Numbered from the stretch's first letter, positions 15,960 to 26,774 are shown. The stretch: DNA of 64,000 bases from Nonomuraea endophytica (GCF_014203235.1 NZ_JACHIN010000002.1:675245-739244), one strand, 5' to 3'. Program-made: numbers and translations. Notes: generated by a model from the letters alone, not told the origin.

Positions 15960-18364
15960 GGAACACCATGGTCGGCGGCCCACACGGCGATCTGCGCGCG
16001 TGAGGTGTAACCGAGTTTGTCCATGATGTTGGCGATGTGCCGGGCCACCGTCGCGGGGCTGATCACCAGTTCCTCGGCGATGGCCTTGTTGGACAGGCCG
16101 CGGGTGAGCATGCCGGCGATCTCCTGTTCGCGGGCGGTCAGCAGCGAGCCGCGTACCGGCCCCACCTGGAGCGGGCCCGTGGCCGGTTCCGGCCGGCGCC
16201 CCTCCAGCACCTGCGTCGCCACCTCGTACGGCGGCCGCGACCGCCCCCTGGACCACAACGACGTCGTGCGCCCCTCGCCCAGCTTGGCACGGGCGGCCGA
16301 CAGCAGTTCGTCGACCTTGACCGAGCCGGTCCGCTGGCCCATCGACTCGCGCAGGGTCGCGACCGCTGACGAGGCCAGCACCGCGCTCTCCAGGTCGCCC
16401 TCGGCCCGTGCCAGCGTGGCCAGCGAGACGAGGCAACGGTTCATGGCCTGGCGCAGGCCGCACTCGCGGGCCATGGCGAGCGCCTCGGCCAGCCGTTCGC
16501 GGGCGGCGGGCAGGTCGCCGAGCTGCGCGCAGACGCGGCCGCTCCTGGCGAGGTTCTGGGCGAGGTCGCCGCGGTTGCCGAGTTCGCGCAGCCAGGAGAT
16601 GGCCGCGTCGTAGTGCTCGGCGGCCGACTCCAGGTCGCCGCGGGTCTCGGCGGCCAGCCCCAGGTGGGAGGCGGCCATGGCGAGAATCCAGGGATGGCCG
16701 TGCGCGTTCGCCACGGCGTAGGCGTCCTCGGCGCCGCGCTGGGCCTCGCGCTGGCGGCCGCGCTGCAGCGAGTAGATGGACGCCTCGATGAGCGCCCCGG
16801 CCTCGTTGAACCGGTCGCCGTTCTCCCTGGCCACCGCCAGCGCGCTGTCGATGTGGACGGTCGCCTCGTCGCCCCTGCCCATGCGCAGCAGCGCGCCGCC
16901 GGCCACCGTGTGGGCCGTGGCCAGGACGAACGGGTCACCAGCCATGCCGGCCAGGCCCTCGCGGGCGGCGGCCAGGCCGCTGTCGAGGTCGTCGCGGCTC
17001 AGCAGCCCGTACGCCAGATAGCCCTTCGCCAGCCCGATCTGCTCCGGCACCACCAGGCTGAGATCCTGCCGCAGCAGCCGCTCGACCCAGCCGACGACCT
17101 CGGCGGCGCTGCCGCCCAGCGACAGCAGGCCGCTGCTGCGCATGCACAACCGCAGGCCCATGGTGATGTTGCCGGAGCGCAGCGCCCACTCCAGCGCGGC
17201 CCGCTGGTCGGCGAGCCGGTCGCGGCTGCCGGTGTGGGCGGCCAGCCGTTCGCGCCAGGTGACGCCCGGCGTGAGGAACTCGGCGTCGAACGCCCGCTCC
17301 TGAAGCTTGCACAGCACCCTCAGGTGCAGGTCGCGCACCATCCGCTCCTCGTCGGAGTCGGCCAGCCGCTCGGCGGCGAACTGGCGGATGGTGTCGAGCA
17401 GCCGGAAGCGCCCGCGGTCCTCGTCGCAGATCACCAGGGACTTGTCGACCAGCGCGCCCAGCAGCGTGACCATGCGCGACTCCGACAGCGGCGGCTCGGC
17501 GCACACCCGCTCGACCAGGTCGAGGTCGAAGCCGCCGGCCAGCACCGACAGCCGGCGCAGCAGCGTCTTCTCCGCCTCCGACAGCAGGTCGTGGCTCCAC
17601 TCGACCGCCGCGGCCAGCGTGCGCTGCCGGGCGGGAGCAGTACGGTCCCCGGAGGTGAGCAGCGCGAACCGGTCGTCGATCCGGTCGGCGATCTGGCCGG
17701 GGCTCAGCATGCGGGTGCGGGCGGCGGCCAGTTCGAGTGCGAGCGGGAGCCCGTCGAGCGCGCGGCAGAGCCTGGCCACGTCGGGCAGGCTCTCCTCGCC
17801 GAGCTGGGTTCCGGCGGCCCGCGCCCGGTTGAGGAAAAGCTGCACCGACTCGGCCGCCGACGGGTCGGAACCGGGCAGGTCGAGCGGCGGCACGTGCCAG
17901 ATCAGCTCGCCGGGGATGCGCAGCGCCTCCCGGCTCGTGGCCAGCACGCGTACGCCGGGACAGCCGGCCAGCAGCGCCGCGGCCGCGTGCGCGGTGGCCT
18001 CGACGAGGTGCTCGCAGTTGTCCAGCAGGACCAGGCAGCTCGACCCGGCCAGGCGGGTGACGACGGCGTCGGTGAGGTCGCGGCCGCGCTCGCTCTCCAG
18101 CCCGAACACCTCGGCGATCTCCTGGACCACCAGCTCGGGCCGGGAGATCTTGGCCAGTTCGACCGCCCACACGCCGTCGGCGAAGTCGTCGAGCAGCCGG
18201 TGGGCCACGCGTAACGCCAGCCGCGTCTTGCCGATGCCGCCGACTCCGCACAGTGTCACCGCGCGCGTCTCGTCGAACATCGCGCACAGGTCGCCGATGT
18301 CGCGCTCACGGCCGACGAACCGGTTGGGCTCGGCCGGCAGGTTGTGCCGCGGGGCATCCGCCAT
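15950..18364 (-). CDS. LuxR family regulator with STAND ATPase domain
   Basis: Large ATP-dependent regulator of 804 residues. The N-terminal STAND/NB-ARC-type ATPase has P-loop GVGGIGKTR near residue 33 and Walker B CLVLLDNCEHL near residue 110. A winged-helix region follows, then a helical TPR-like region (about residues 340-700) rich in A/L/R repeats for ligand or partner sensing. The C-terminal LuxR helix-turn-helix (LTAREQEIAGMLTRGLSNKAIAEEL) begins near residue 738. The family acts by ATP-driven oligomerisation on DNA. The ATG at 18364, preceded by GAAG, was preferred over a GTG at 18391. It lies between the two ANL fragments and probably controls this cluster. Its stop codon region is tandemly duplicated. 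Confidence 0.9.
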   Translation of the reverse strand: MADAPRHNLPAEPNRFVGRERDIGDLCAMFDETRAVTLCGVGGIGKTRLALRVAHRLLDDFADGVWAVELAKISRPELVVQEIAEVFGLESERGRDLTDAVVTRLAGSSCLVLLDNCEHLVEATAHAAAALLAGCPGVRVLATSREALRIPGELIWHVPPLDLPGSDPSAAESVQLFLNRARAAGTQLGEESLPDVARLCRALDGLPLALELAAARTRMLSPGQIADRIDDRFALLTSGDRTAPARQRTLAAAVEWSHDLLSEAEKTLLRRLSVLAGGFDLDLVERVCAEPPLSESRMVTLLGALVDKSLVICDEDRGRFRLLDTIRQFAAERLADSDEERMVRDLHLRVLCKLQERAFDAEFLTPGVTWRERLAAHTGSRDRLADQRAALEWALRSGNITMGLRLCMRSSGLLSLGGSAAEVVGWVERLLRQDLSLVVPEQIGLAKGYLAYGLLSRDDLDSGLAAAREGLAGMAGDPFVLATAHTVAGGALLRMGRGDEATVHIDSALAVARENGDRFNEAGALIEASIYSLQRGRQREAQRGAEDAYAVANAHGHPWILAMAASHLGLAAETRGDLESAAEHYDAAISWLRELGNRGDLAQNLARSGRVCAQLGDLPAARERLAEALAMARECGLRQAMNRCLVSLATLARAEGDLESAVLASSAVATLRESMGQRTGSVKVDELLSAARAKLGEGRTTSLWSRGRSRPPYEVATQVLEGRRPEPATGPLQVGPVRGSLLTAREQEIAGMLTRGLSNKAIAEELVISPATVARHIANIMDKLGYTSRAQIAVWAADHGVPSA

Positions 18365-18406
18365 GACTTCACAGTGGCGCACTTGGCGCACTCTGTCACC
18401 GTTTTC

Positions 18407-19141
18407 TCACAGGGCAAGTGAGCTGGTGACCGCCCTGTCGTCGACCACCCGCAGCAGCGGATCGCCCAGCAGCCGCCTGGCCAGCTCGTACGGCGCCACG
18501 ACCAGCGTGGCCGCGTGTTCGCTGGCCAATACCCGGCAGCCGATCAGCGTCGGCTCGTGCGCCACGACCACGTGCGCGCCGCACATGAGCGCCAGGTCCA
18601 GCGTGCGCAGCGCCTTGAACACGTCGGTGACGGCCACCAGCACCACGTCGTCCTTGCCGATGAGCAGCCGCGCGGCGAGCCTGCGCAGGTCGCCGGCGAG
18701 CTCCTCGTGGCTCAGCACCCGCCGGCCGTCAAGGGTCAGCGCCGGTCCTGCCAGCGGGCCGAAGTCCACTCTCTCCTCGCCGATCAGTGAGGAGAACCGG
18801 TCCGGCCCCTGGCCCGGTTCGAAGGTGAACACCTTCTCCGCCCGCGTCTCGCGCATCCGGTGGACGACGGCCAGCCGCGCGACGCCTCCGGGATTGAGCA
18901 GCGCCACCCCGCCCGACCAGGCGACGGCATGCACCGCGCATGGCAGTGCCGCGCCCGGAGGCAGGTCGACCAGCACGTGGTCCCCGTACCTCAAGCCGTG
19001 ACGGCGCAGCCCGGCCGCCGCGTGAGTGACTCGGCGGACGAGAGTGGCATAGGTCATGACCTCGCCGGTCCGTACGTCGGTGACCGCGGGACGGTCGCCT
19101 CCGGCCGGAGCCGCGTTCATGACCAACTCTGTCCAGGTCAT
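18407..19141 (-). CDS. degenerate AMP-binding enzyme N-terminal domain
   Basis: Protein of 244 residues aligning by eye with the N-terminal half of acyl-CoA synthetase/4-coumarate ligase proteins: MTYATLVRRVTHAAAGLRRHGLRYGDHVLVDLPPG, then the GGVALLNPGG strand. Where the ATP-phosphate loop (S-S-G-T-T-G-x-P-K) should be, it has LTLDGRRVLSHEEL, so the loop is missing. It also lacks the A5 motif and the whole C-terminal domain. It therefore looks like a pseudoenzyme. The ATG at 19141 is the natural start; the longer frame upstream is antisense to the TetR gene. It is divergent from that TetR gene and 15 bp or more from the LuxR start region downstream. Function unknown. Confidence 0.75.
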   Translation of the reverse strand: MTWTELVMNAAPAGGDRPAVTDVRTGEVMTYATLVRRVTHAAAGLRRHGLRYGDHVLVDLPPGAALPCAVHAVAWSGGVALLNPGGVARLAVVHRMRETRAEKVFTFEPGQGPDRFSSLIGEERVDFGPLAGPALTLDGRRVLSHEELAGDLRRLAARLLIGKDDVVLVAVTDVFKALRTLDLALMCGAHVVVAHEPTLIGCRVLASEHAATLVVAPYELARRLLGDPLLRVVDDRAVTSSLAL

Positions 19142-19188
19142 GCCGTCAATGTAGGGAGCAACGCCCGCCCCGGCATCATCATGAATGT

Positions 19189-19216
19189 GCAAGCGGCTAT
19201 GTATCTCTACGCTTGC
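19189..19216. promoter_or_regulatory. candidate TetR operator
   Basis: Perfect 7-bp inverted arms GCAAGCG (19189-19195) and CGCTTGC (19210-19216) with a 14-bp spacer in the 78-bp region between the divergent ANL-fragment and TetR genes. The second arm ends 4 bp before the TetR ATG, consistent with autorepression. Binding is inferred. Confidence 0.5.
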
Positions 19217-19219
19217 GCC

Positions 19220-19759
19220 ATGGACGAGACGGCCGATCGCATCCTCGATGCCGCTTTCGCGCGGATCGTGGAGCACGGCCTGCGCCGGACCACCATGGAC
19301 GACGTCGCCCGCGCGGCCGGCCTGTCGCGGGTGACCGTCTACCGCCGCTTCTCCCGCAAGGGAGATCTCATCCAGGCGTTGATCATGCGGGAGCTCCATC
19401 GGTTCCTGGGGGAGTTCGAGGCGGCGGTGGGGCCGCTGCCGACGCTGGCCGACCAGGTGGCAGAGGGGTTCGCCGTCACCCTTAAGGGGGTGCGGGGGCA
19501 CGCGCTGCTCGGCAGGCTGCTGGCCGGGGAGCCGGAGACGATCTTGCCGCACCTGACGCTGGAGGCGGGGCCGTACCTTAAGGTGGCCAGGGAACATCTG
19601 GCCGGGCATCTGCGCAGCCCGGAATCAGAAGCGGTCGCCGAGGTGTTCATAAGGGTGACCCTGTCGTTCCTGCTCACCCCGGACAGCGTCGTACCCCTGA
19701 GCAGCGACGAGGAGGCCAGGGCGTTCGCCGCCCGGCACCTCGTGCCGCTCCTGCCATGA
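19220..19759 (+). CDS. TetR family transcriptional regulator
   Basis: TetR-type repressor of 179 residues, slightly short for the family. The helix-turn-helix spans about residues 21-55 (TTMDDVARAAGLSRVTVYRRF, then SRKGDLIQAL). The C-terminal helical domain has no recognised ligand signature. The ATG at 19220 was taken as start; an upstream in-frame ATG at 19199 would add residues through the operator arm. It is divergent from the ANL fragment/LuxR/hydrolase run and probably regulates it. It is followed 72 bp later by typA, with which no functional link is evident. Confidence 0.87.
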   Translation: MDETADRILDAAFARIVEHGLRRTTMDDVARAAGLSRVTVYRRFSRKGDLIQALIMRELHRFLGEFEAAVGPLPTLADQVAEGFAVTLKGVRGHALLGRLLAGEPETILPHLTLEAGPYLKVAREHLAGHLRSPESEAVAEVFIRVTLSFLLTPDSVVPLSSDEEARAFAARHLVPLLP

Positions 19760-19831
19760 GCGGGATCAACTAGACTTAATAGGCCGCGGTTCGCGCGGTC
19801 TGCCTCCACGAACACAGAGCGAGACGTCATC

Positions 19832-21685
<1,854 letters not shown>

Positions 21686-21698
21686 CACAACCACGTCA

Positions 21699-21734
21699 AA
21701 AGGGGTACGGCAGGCGTCTGCCGTACCCCTTTGG
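21699..21734. terminator. bidirectional intrinsic terminator after typA
   Basis: A perfect 15-bp stem (arms 21699-21713 and 21718-21732, arm AAAGGGGTACGGCAG) with a GCGT loop and A/T ends on both sides, between convergent typA and the unknown gene at 21739. It should serve both strands. Confidence 0.85.
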
Positions 21735-21738
21735 CGTG

Positions 21739-22353
21739 TTATTTCAGCAGCAGCCGCCGCTGCTCCCCCACCGGGGGCCGGGCCCAGGTCACCTCACCGT
21801 CGTCGATGAGCCCCTGGACCACCTCCCGCATGGCGTCACCGGCGGCGTGGCGCTCGGCCGCCTTGGCCAGATCGATCATCAGCGTGTTCTCGTCCTCGCC
21901 CGGGGCGATCACCGACACGTAGCCGAGTTCGGCGTCGCCGTACCAGCTGCCGAGGTTCTCGGTGACCTCGCGCACGGCGGCGAGGACCTCTGTGGAGGCC
22001 GTCCCGCGCAGGTGCAGGACCCCGGGCTGGGCGACCTCGACGCAGACCTTCATGAGCCCCTCCACCGCGCCTTCGGGGTCGCGCAGCGCGTTGTGGCTCA
22101 GGGCCGCGAAGCGCGCGGCCAGAACGTAGAGCGAGATCGCCCGCGGCGGGTCCGCGAGCGTCAGAATCCCGTGTTCCCCGTGGATGGTGAGCTTGCCGCC
22201 CCCTTCTTCGTAGGCGCGCAGACCGGTCATGAAGGCGGTCTCCGCCTGGGCGCTCAGTTGTAGTTGCCAGCCCCACTTCCGCTCGACCGGGAAGCGGCCG
22301 TCGTCTGCCTGTCCCTTCTGCTTGTCGCGGCGAAGTCGCCGGGTGATCCACAC
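21739..22353 (-). CDS. conserved hypothetical protein
   Basis: Protein of 204 residues of unrecognised family. It has no signal peptide or membrane segment. The sequence is mixed alpha/beta with an N-terminal basic stretch (RRLRRDKQKGQ), a central helical block with LYVLAARFAALSHNALRDP, and a C-terminal block containing MIDLAKAAERHAAGDAMREVVQGL. The GTG at 22353 was preferred because AGAGAGGGGA lies upstream at a usable distance; a GTG at 22386 has none. It is convergent with typA across a shared terminator. The function cannot be read from context. Confidence 0.65.
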   Translation of the reverse strand: MWITRRLRRDKQKGQADDGRFPVERKWGWQLQLSAQAETAFMTGLRAYEEGGGKLTIHGEHGILTLADPPRAISLYVLAARFAALSHNALRDPEGAVEGLMKVCVEVAQPGVLHLRGTASTEVLAAVREVTENLGSWYGDAELGYVSVIAPGEDENTLMIDLAKAAERHAAGDAMREVVQGLIDDGEVTWARPPVGEQRRLLLK

Positions 22354-22489
22354 GATTTCGCAGTCCCCTCTCTGCTCATCGGGCACAAAGGGGGCAGATT
22401 AGCCCGATCTCCCAGCTCGCGGACCGGTGTAATCACACCGTTACCTAGGTCCGTGGAACATCAGCGGTCTCACATGAATCATCCAAGGT

Positions 22490-24985
22490 GTGGGCTTGAT
22501 CCGGAGGGTCGTCGCGTACGGGCTCGCCGCCCTTTCGGCTGCGGCGATCATCTGGTGCACCCTCACGGCGATGCCGGTGGATCGGCCGCTGTCACGGGGA
22601 CAGCCCGACGGGTCGCGTCCGCTGCCCTCCGGCTCGGCCGACGAGCGCAGGGCCACCACCGACGTCACCATCGCCAGGGCCACCGCCGCCGACCTCCGGC
22701 AGGTGCCACCGGCGCGCATCGACGAGCGCCGGCATCAGGTCAGGGTGACGATCATCCACACGATCCGGATGGACGAGGACGACCCGCTCGCCGGCTGGAT
22801 CAGGGGCAGCGTGCCGCCGGACCTGCGGGCGATCACCGACAAGGGCCTCGGTCAGCTCAAGGTGAGCGGTGGCTGGATCGCGCCCACCGTCAGGTATCCG
22901 GCCGAGCTCACCACCTCCGGCGGCAAGTCCACCGCCGAGTTCCGGGTGATCGTGCTGCGCCAGGTCGCCAGGAGCGAGGAGCTGACGCTGGAGTTCCAGT
23001 CGCCCGGCGTGCAGCCCTCGCTGATCAATCAGCGCACGATCACGCTCTTCCCCACCGAGTGGAGCGTGCTGCGCGCCTCGGGTCTCGAACCGGAGCGCGA
23101 AGAGGCCGAACGGCTGCAGTTCACCGTGAACTACCGCGTCACCGTCACCCTCGTGCACGACTCCTACGGCTTCGTCGACCACGAGGAGGACGAGGCCTTC
23201 TCCTGGGGCAGCGAGCTGGCGATCGTCACCGCGCTCCTGCTGATCGCCTTCCTGCTGCGCTCGCTCGGCCGGCCCTGGTGGCAGCGGGTCCACAACCGGG
23301 AGCTGTTCATCGGCCTCGTGCTGGCCACACCCGTGCTGGCCAGCCCGTTCTACGCCACCGGCCTCCAGGGCATCGCGTACGTGGTGATGTTCGGCCTGCT
23401 GCCCGCCATCGCGGTGCGCCACGCCGGCCGCATGGTGCCCACGCCGGCGCCCTGGACCAGCCGCGACGCGCTCGCGGTGACCGCGCTCGGCGTGCTCGTG
23501 GCCTTCGCCATGTTCCTGTGGTCGACCCGCCACGTCCAGCTCCACCCGCCCCAGCTGATCACCGGCGTCACCGTCGCCGCGCTGGCCGCCGCGGGCGCCG
23601 CGATCGCCTTCAGCGCCGACCTCGGCATCCGTTTCGTGGTGGTACGGCTGGCCGCCGTGGCCGCCGGGATCGCCATCGGCGCCCTGGCGCTGGCCCTGTG
23701 GTTCAAGGCGCTGTTCTACGACGTCTACCCGCCCGACAGCGTCCACCTGGTGCTCGGCCTGTTCTGGTCGCTGATCCCGATCGGCGCCGTCGCCGTCGTC
23801 ACCAGAACCTGGTCGCGCGGCGCCGTCGTGGCCGCGGTGATCCTCAGCCTGCTCATGCAGGGCTGGCCCACCGAATGGCTCGACGACGGCTCCTGGAGCA
23901 CCCCCGTCGACCACCCCGAGCCCATGCTCGGCACGCTGGAGCTCACCCCGCTGGTCCGCGGCGTGCTCGGGCTGCTGCTGCTCGGCTTCGTCCTGCTGGT
24001 CCTGCGGCTGCGCCGCCTCGGCGGCGAACTGGACGCCGTGCACCACCGCGCCGCCGTCGCCAGCGTCACCGTCTGCCTGATGGTGCTCCACCTGTCGCCC
24101 AGAGGCACCGGCAGCCTGCCCGACCTCGACGTCGCCGTGCCCCTGCTCTCGGTCACCTCGGTCTTCGCGTGGATCTCCGCGTGGTGGCTGCTCGGGCCCA
24201 CGCCGGACGGGCTGGACGAGCCGCGTACCGCTGAGGAACACCGCGCGATGGTACGCCGCGCCCTGCACAAGCGGCTCCTGCTCGTCTCCGAGCAGGAGCT
24301 CTACCGCGTCGGCCGAGGCAGGATCGGCGCCGGCGAGCTGTCGATGAGCGACTTCGAGCAGCAGCGCGACGAGCTCGAGACCGCCCTGGACGATCACGGC
24401 CGCCATCCCGAGACCGCCTTCGCCACCAGCGCCGCCTGCACGCCCTGGCACAACGGCGTACACGCCTTCGTGATCTGCCTGCTGCTCAGCCTGCCGTTCC
24501 TCTTCATGTACGGCCTGCCCGCCGGACCCGACCTGGCCAGCTACCTGTTCGACGCCCGCTACCTGCTGACGCTGCCCGCTTTCGGCTTCCTGTTCGGCTA
24601 CTTCTACCCGCGCATCAGGGGCACGCAGCCGATGACGAAGGTGCTGCACCTGATGGCCGCCGCGCTGGTCACGGAGCTGTCGGCGTACCTGCCCGCCTTC
24701 GCCGAGCCGGACGTCTCCGCCTTCGACAAGCTCCAGTTACTGGCGATCGTGGTCGGGCAGGTCGCGCTGGTCTACATCGGGCTCGGGCTCTTCTGGGAGT
24801 GGCGGCTCATGCACCTGGCCGGGGAGCCGTGGGGCCGGGTCAGAAACGTCCGCAGCCTGCGCAGCCTGGCCACGCCGCTGGTCGCCGTCCTGATCGCCGT
24901 GGTCACCACAGCCGCCACCTCGGCCGCCAGCCAGTCCGTCGACCGGATCCTCCGCGGCGACCAGGTCCAGACCGGCGGCCCATAA
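22490..24985 (+). CDS. large polytopic membrane protein of unknown function
   Basis: 831 residues. An N-terminal signal-like segment (residues 8-27) precedes an outside region of about 200 residues rich in beta-like sequence (TIIHTIRMDEDDPLAGW, SLINQRTITLFPTEW). About 15 hydrophobic segments follow from residue 240 to the C-terminus, interrupted near residues 560-640 by a charged cytoplasmic stretch with ARGRIGAGELSMSDFEQQRD-like sequence. The layout resembles an actinobacterial DUF6185-type protein, but I am not certain of that family name. The start is a GTG at 22490. No transporter or enzyme motif is visible, and it appears to be a single gene. Confidence 0.75.
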   Translation: MGLIRRVVAYGLAALSAAAIIWCTLTAMPVDRPLSRGQPDGSRPLPSGSADERRATTDVTIARATAADLRQVPPARIDERRHQVRVTIIHTIRMDEDDPLAGWIRGSVPPDLRAITDKGLGQLKVSGGWIAPTVRYPAELTTSGGKSTAEFRVIVLRQVARSEELTLEFQSPGVQPSLINQRTITLFPTEWSVLRASGLEPEREEAERLQFTVNYRVTVTLVHDSYGFVDHEEDEAFSWGSELAIVTALLLIAFLLRSLGRPWWQRVHNRELFIGLVLATPVLASPFYATGLQGIAYVVMFGLLPAIAVRHAGRMVPTPAPWTSRDALAVTALGVLVAFAMFLWSTRHVQLHPPQLITGVTVAALAAAGAAIAFSADLGIRFVVVRLAAVAAGIAIGALALALWFKALFYDVYPPDSVHLVLGLFWSLIPIGAVAVVTRTWSRGAVVAAVILSLLMQGWPTEWLDDGSWSTPVDHPEPMLGTLELTPLVRGVLGLLLLGFVLLVLRLRRLGGELDAVHHRAAVASVTVCLMVLHLSPRGTGSLPDLDVAVPLLSVTSVFAWISAWWLLGPTPDGLDEPRTAEEHRAMVRRALHKRLLLVSEQELYRVGRGRIGAGELSMSDFEQQRDELETALDDHGRHPETAFATSAACTPWHNGVHAFVICLLLSLPFLFMYGLPAGPDLASYLFDARYLLTLPAFGFLFGYFYPRIRGTQPMTKVLHLMAAALVTELSAYLPAFAEPDVSAFDKLQLLAIVVGQVALVYIGLGLFWEWRLMHLAGEPWGRVRNVRSLRSLATPLVAVLIAVVTTAATSAASQSVDRILRGDQVQTGGP

Positions 24986-25003
24986 AAGCACCGGCGGCTT
25001 TTT
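24984..25003 (+). terminator. weak terminator hairpin
   Basis: AAAAGC / GCTTTTT arms around a short GC loop overlap the stop codon of the large membrane protein and run into TTT. The stem is short, so efficiency is doubtful. Confidence 0.4.
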
Positions 25004-25010
25004 AGGCGTC

Positions 25011-25063
25011 GAGCGGCCCCAAGCTTTGAGCGGACCCTAGCTTCGGGCGGCCCCTAGAGCTTC
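25011..25063. repeat. stop-codon-spanning tandem repeats at the DUF2079 gene end
   Basis: Three adjacent imperfect units of 17-19 bp on the + strand (starting 25011, 25028 and 25045; core GAGCGGCCCCAAGCTT). The unit starting at 25045 contains the end and stop codon of the minus-strand DUF2079 gene; the other two are downstream copies of it. Confidence 0.7.
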
Positions 25064-26481
25064 GGATCCGGCCCCGGCCGGTGCAGCACCACATAGGCGT
25101 CCTGGCGGAACCGGATCTGGTATCCCGCCGCCACCAGCGCGTCGAGCCGTTCGGACTGCTCCCGCGCGTCCTTGAACGGGAACACCCGCCGTCCCACCTC
25201 CACCACCACCCACGGCGCCCACCGCGGCGTACGGTCCAGCAGCAGCACCCGCGCCCGCCCGGTCAGCAGCGGCCCCAGATTGTTGGCCACCTCCACCAGC
25301 GCCCCGTCCGGCACCGTGGCCACGGCCCTGGCGGCGGCGAGTTCCCTCGGATCGCGCCGGTACGAGCCGGGATCGCCGAGCTGCGCCAGCGCGAAGAACG
25401 GCACGGTGGCCAGCGCGAACACCACGATCCCGGCAACCCAGACCTTCCGCAGCCGCTCGAACCGCCGCACCGCGTCGACCCCGGCCGCGAAGATCACCAC
25501 GACCAGGAACGCGTTGTAGTGATACTCGGGCACCCACCAGTTGGGGAACGAGCTGGCCAGCATCCGCTCCGCCAGCAACGGCACCGCCATCAGCACCAGC
25601 GGCGAACCCAGCGCCGCCAGCACCGAAACCCCCAGCAGGAGCAACAGGGTCACCAGCTTGACCGGCGGCGTCCCCAGCAGCCCGAAGGCCGTGAGCGGAT
25701 CGGTCACGATCGTCCGCACCGCGCTCGACACCCCGTCGCCCAGGGCCCCATAAGCCCAGTAGTAGTCGGGCCGCCCGCCGAAGGCGGGGATGAGCACCTG
25801 CGAGGCCAGCCCCGTGAACGCCACCCCGCTCAGCACGAACCCGCCGCCGAGCACCCGCCATCCGGCCCGCGTCAGCAGCACCAGCCCGAACCCGGCGACC
25901 AGCAGCCCCATGTCCTCCTTGACGCACAGCAGCGCGAGCGCGGCCAGCACGACGGCGACCTTGCGCCCGGCCTGCCAGCGTTCGAGCATGACCGCGGTGA
26001 GCAGCGGCACGAACGCCGCCTCGTGGAAGTCGAAGGCCACCGCCTCGGCCACCGGCCACGACAGCGTGTAGGCGATCGCCACCGCGTAGGCGGCTCCCGT
26101 CCCGAGCGCCCGCCGGGCGAACACCCAGAGCGGCACGGCCGCCGCCGCCAGCAGCGCCGACTGCGCGATCAGCAGCGTCTCCGGCCCGTCATGCAGCCAG
26201 TAGAGTGGTGCGAGCAGGGCGAGGATCGGCGACCAGTGGTCACCGAGCACGGAGAAGCCGGCCCCGAAGTCGTTGTGCACACCCTTGACGATGGCGATCG
26301 GCAGCCGGAAGTCGGAGTAGGCCCGGACCGCCTGGTCGAAGATCACCAGATCGTAGGTGCCGGCCTTGAGCGAGTGGACCCGTACGAAAGACAGCACCGA
26401 GTAGACCACCGCCGCGACCCCGGCGATCCCCCAGATCCCCCACCACTCCCGCCTGGAGGCACCGGGAACGTCGCCACCCAC
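25054..26481 (-). CDS. DUF2079 integral membrane protein
   Basis: Polytopic membrane protein of 475 residues with the DUF2079 signature near the N-terminus (YDLVIFDQAVRAYSDFRLP, then HNDFGAGFSVLGDHWSP and LLAPLYWLHDGPETLL) and about ten hydrophobic segments. The C-terminal soluble domain (about residues 400-475) follows the last helix. The family resembles GT-C glycosyltransferases in layout and may transfer sugars from lipid-linked donors, but that is not proven for this group. The GTG at 26481 was chosen because GAGGAGGG precedes it by 7 nt. Longer open frame upstream is spurious and low-complexity. The 3' end is reiterated downstream. Confidence 0.85.
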   Translation of the reverse strand: MGGDVPGASRREWWGIWGIAGVAAVVYSVLSFVRVHSLKAGTYDLVIFDQAVRAYSDFRLPIAIVKGVHNDFGAGFSVLGDHWSPILALLAPLYWLHDGPETLLIAQSALLAAAAVPLWVFARRALGTGAAYAVAIAYTLSWPVAEAVAFDFHEAAFVPLLTAVMLERWQAGRKVAVVLAALALLCVKEDMGLLVAGFGLVLLTRAGWRVLGGGFVLSGVAFTGLASQVLIPAFGGRPDYYWAYGALGDGVSSAVRTIVTDPLTAFGLLGTPPVKLVTLLLLLGVSVLAALGSPLVLMAVPLLAERMLASSFPNWWVPEYHYNAFLVVVIFAAGVDAVRRFERLRKVWVAGIVVFALATVPFFALAQLGDPGSYRRDPRELAAARAVATVPDGALVEVANNLGPLLTGRARVLLLDRTPRWAPWVVVEVGRRVFPFKDAREQSERLDALVAAGYQIRFRQDAYVVLHRPGPDPKL

Positions 26482-26565
26482 GCTGACGCCCTCCTCGTTT
26501 CCCGGCCAATGCCCTGCAACGGTACCGGTGCCAGAACCACGCCCAGGACAGCCGTCACCGGCCCC

Positions 26566-26774
26566 GCAGCTCACAGCCCTTAACGGCGCGAAGCAGCCCC
26601 GGCCCCATGCCTCCGAGGCAGCCCCGGCCCCTTGCCCCCGAGCCAACCTCGAGCCCATAGGCAGAGCAGCTCACAGCCCTTGCCCGCGAGTCAGCCCCGA
26701 CCCCTTGGCGGCGACGTGGCTCCGAGCCCTTAGCGGCGGCGCAGCTCAGCGTCCTCTAGCGGCGGGGTAGCTCG
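26566..26774. repeat. eight to nine 23-27 bp repeats derived from the DUF2461 gene 3' end
   Basis: Almost the whole 274-bp gap between the DUF2461 and DUF2079 genes consists of imperfect units with the + strand core CAGCTCACAGCCCTTNNCGG or CAGCCCCGGCCCCTTGCC. The unit nearest the DUF2461 gene contains its last codons and TAG stop (minus strand GAGCTACCCCGCCGCTAG), and the others look like successive degenerate copies. No gene is supported here. Confidence 0.75.

Noticed and set aside
14775..19759. Biosynthetic gene cluster because of AMP-binding sequences and LuxR/TetR regulators
   Set aside because: Both AMP-binding proteins are truncated and there are no carrier proteins, ketosynthases or condensation domains nearby.
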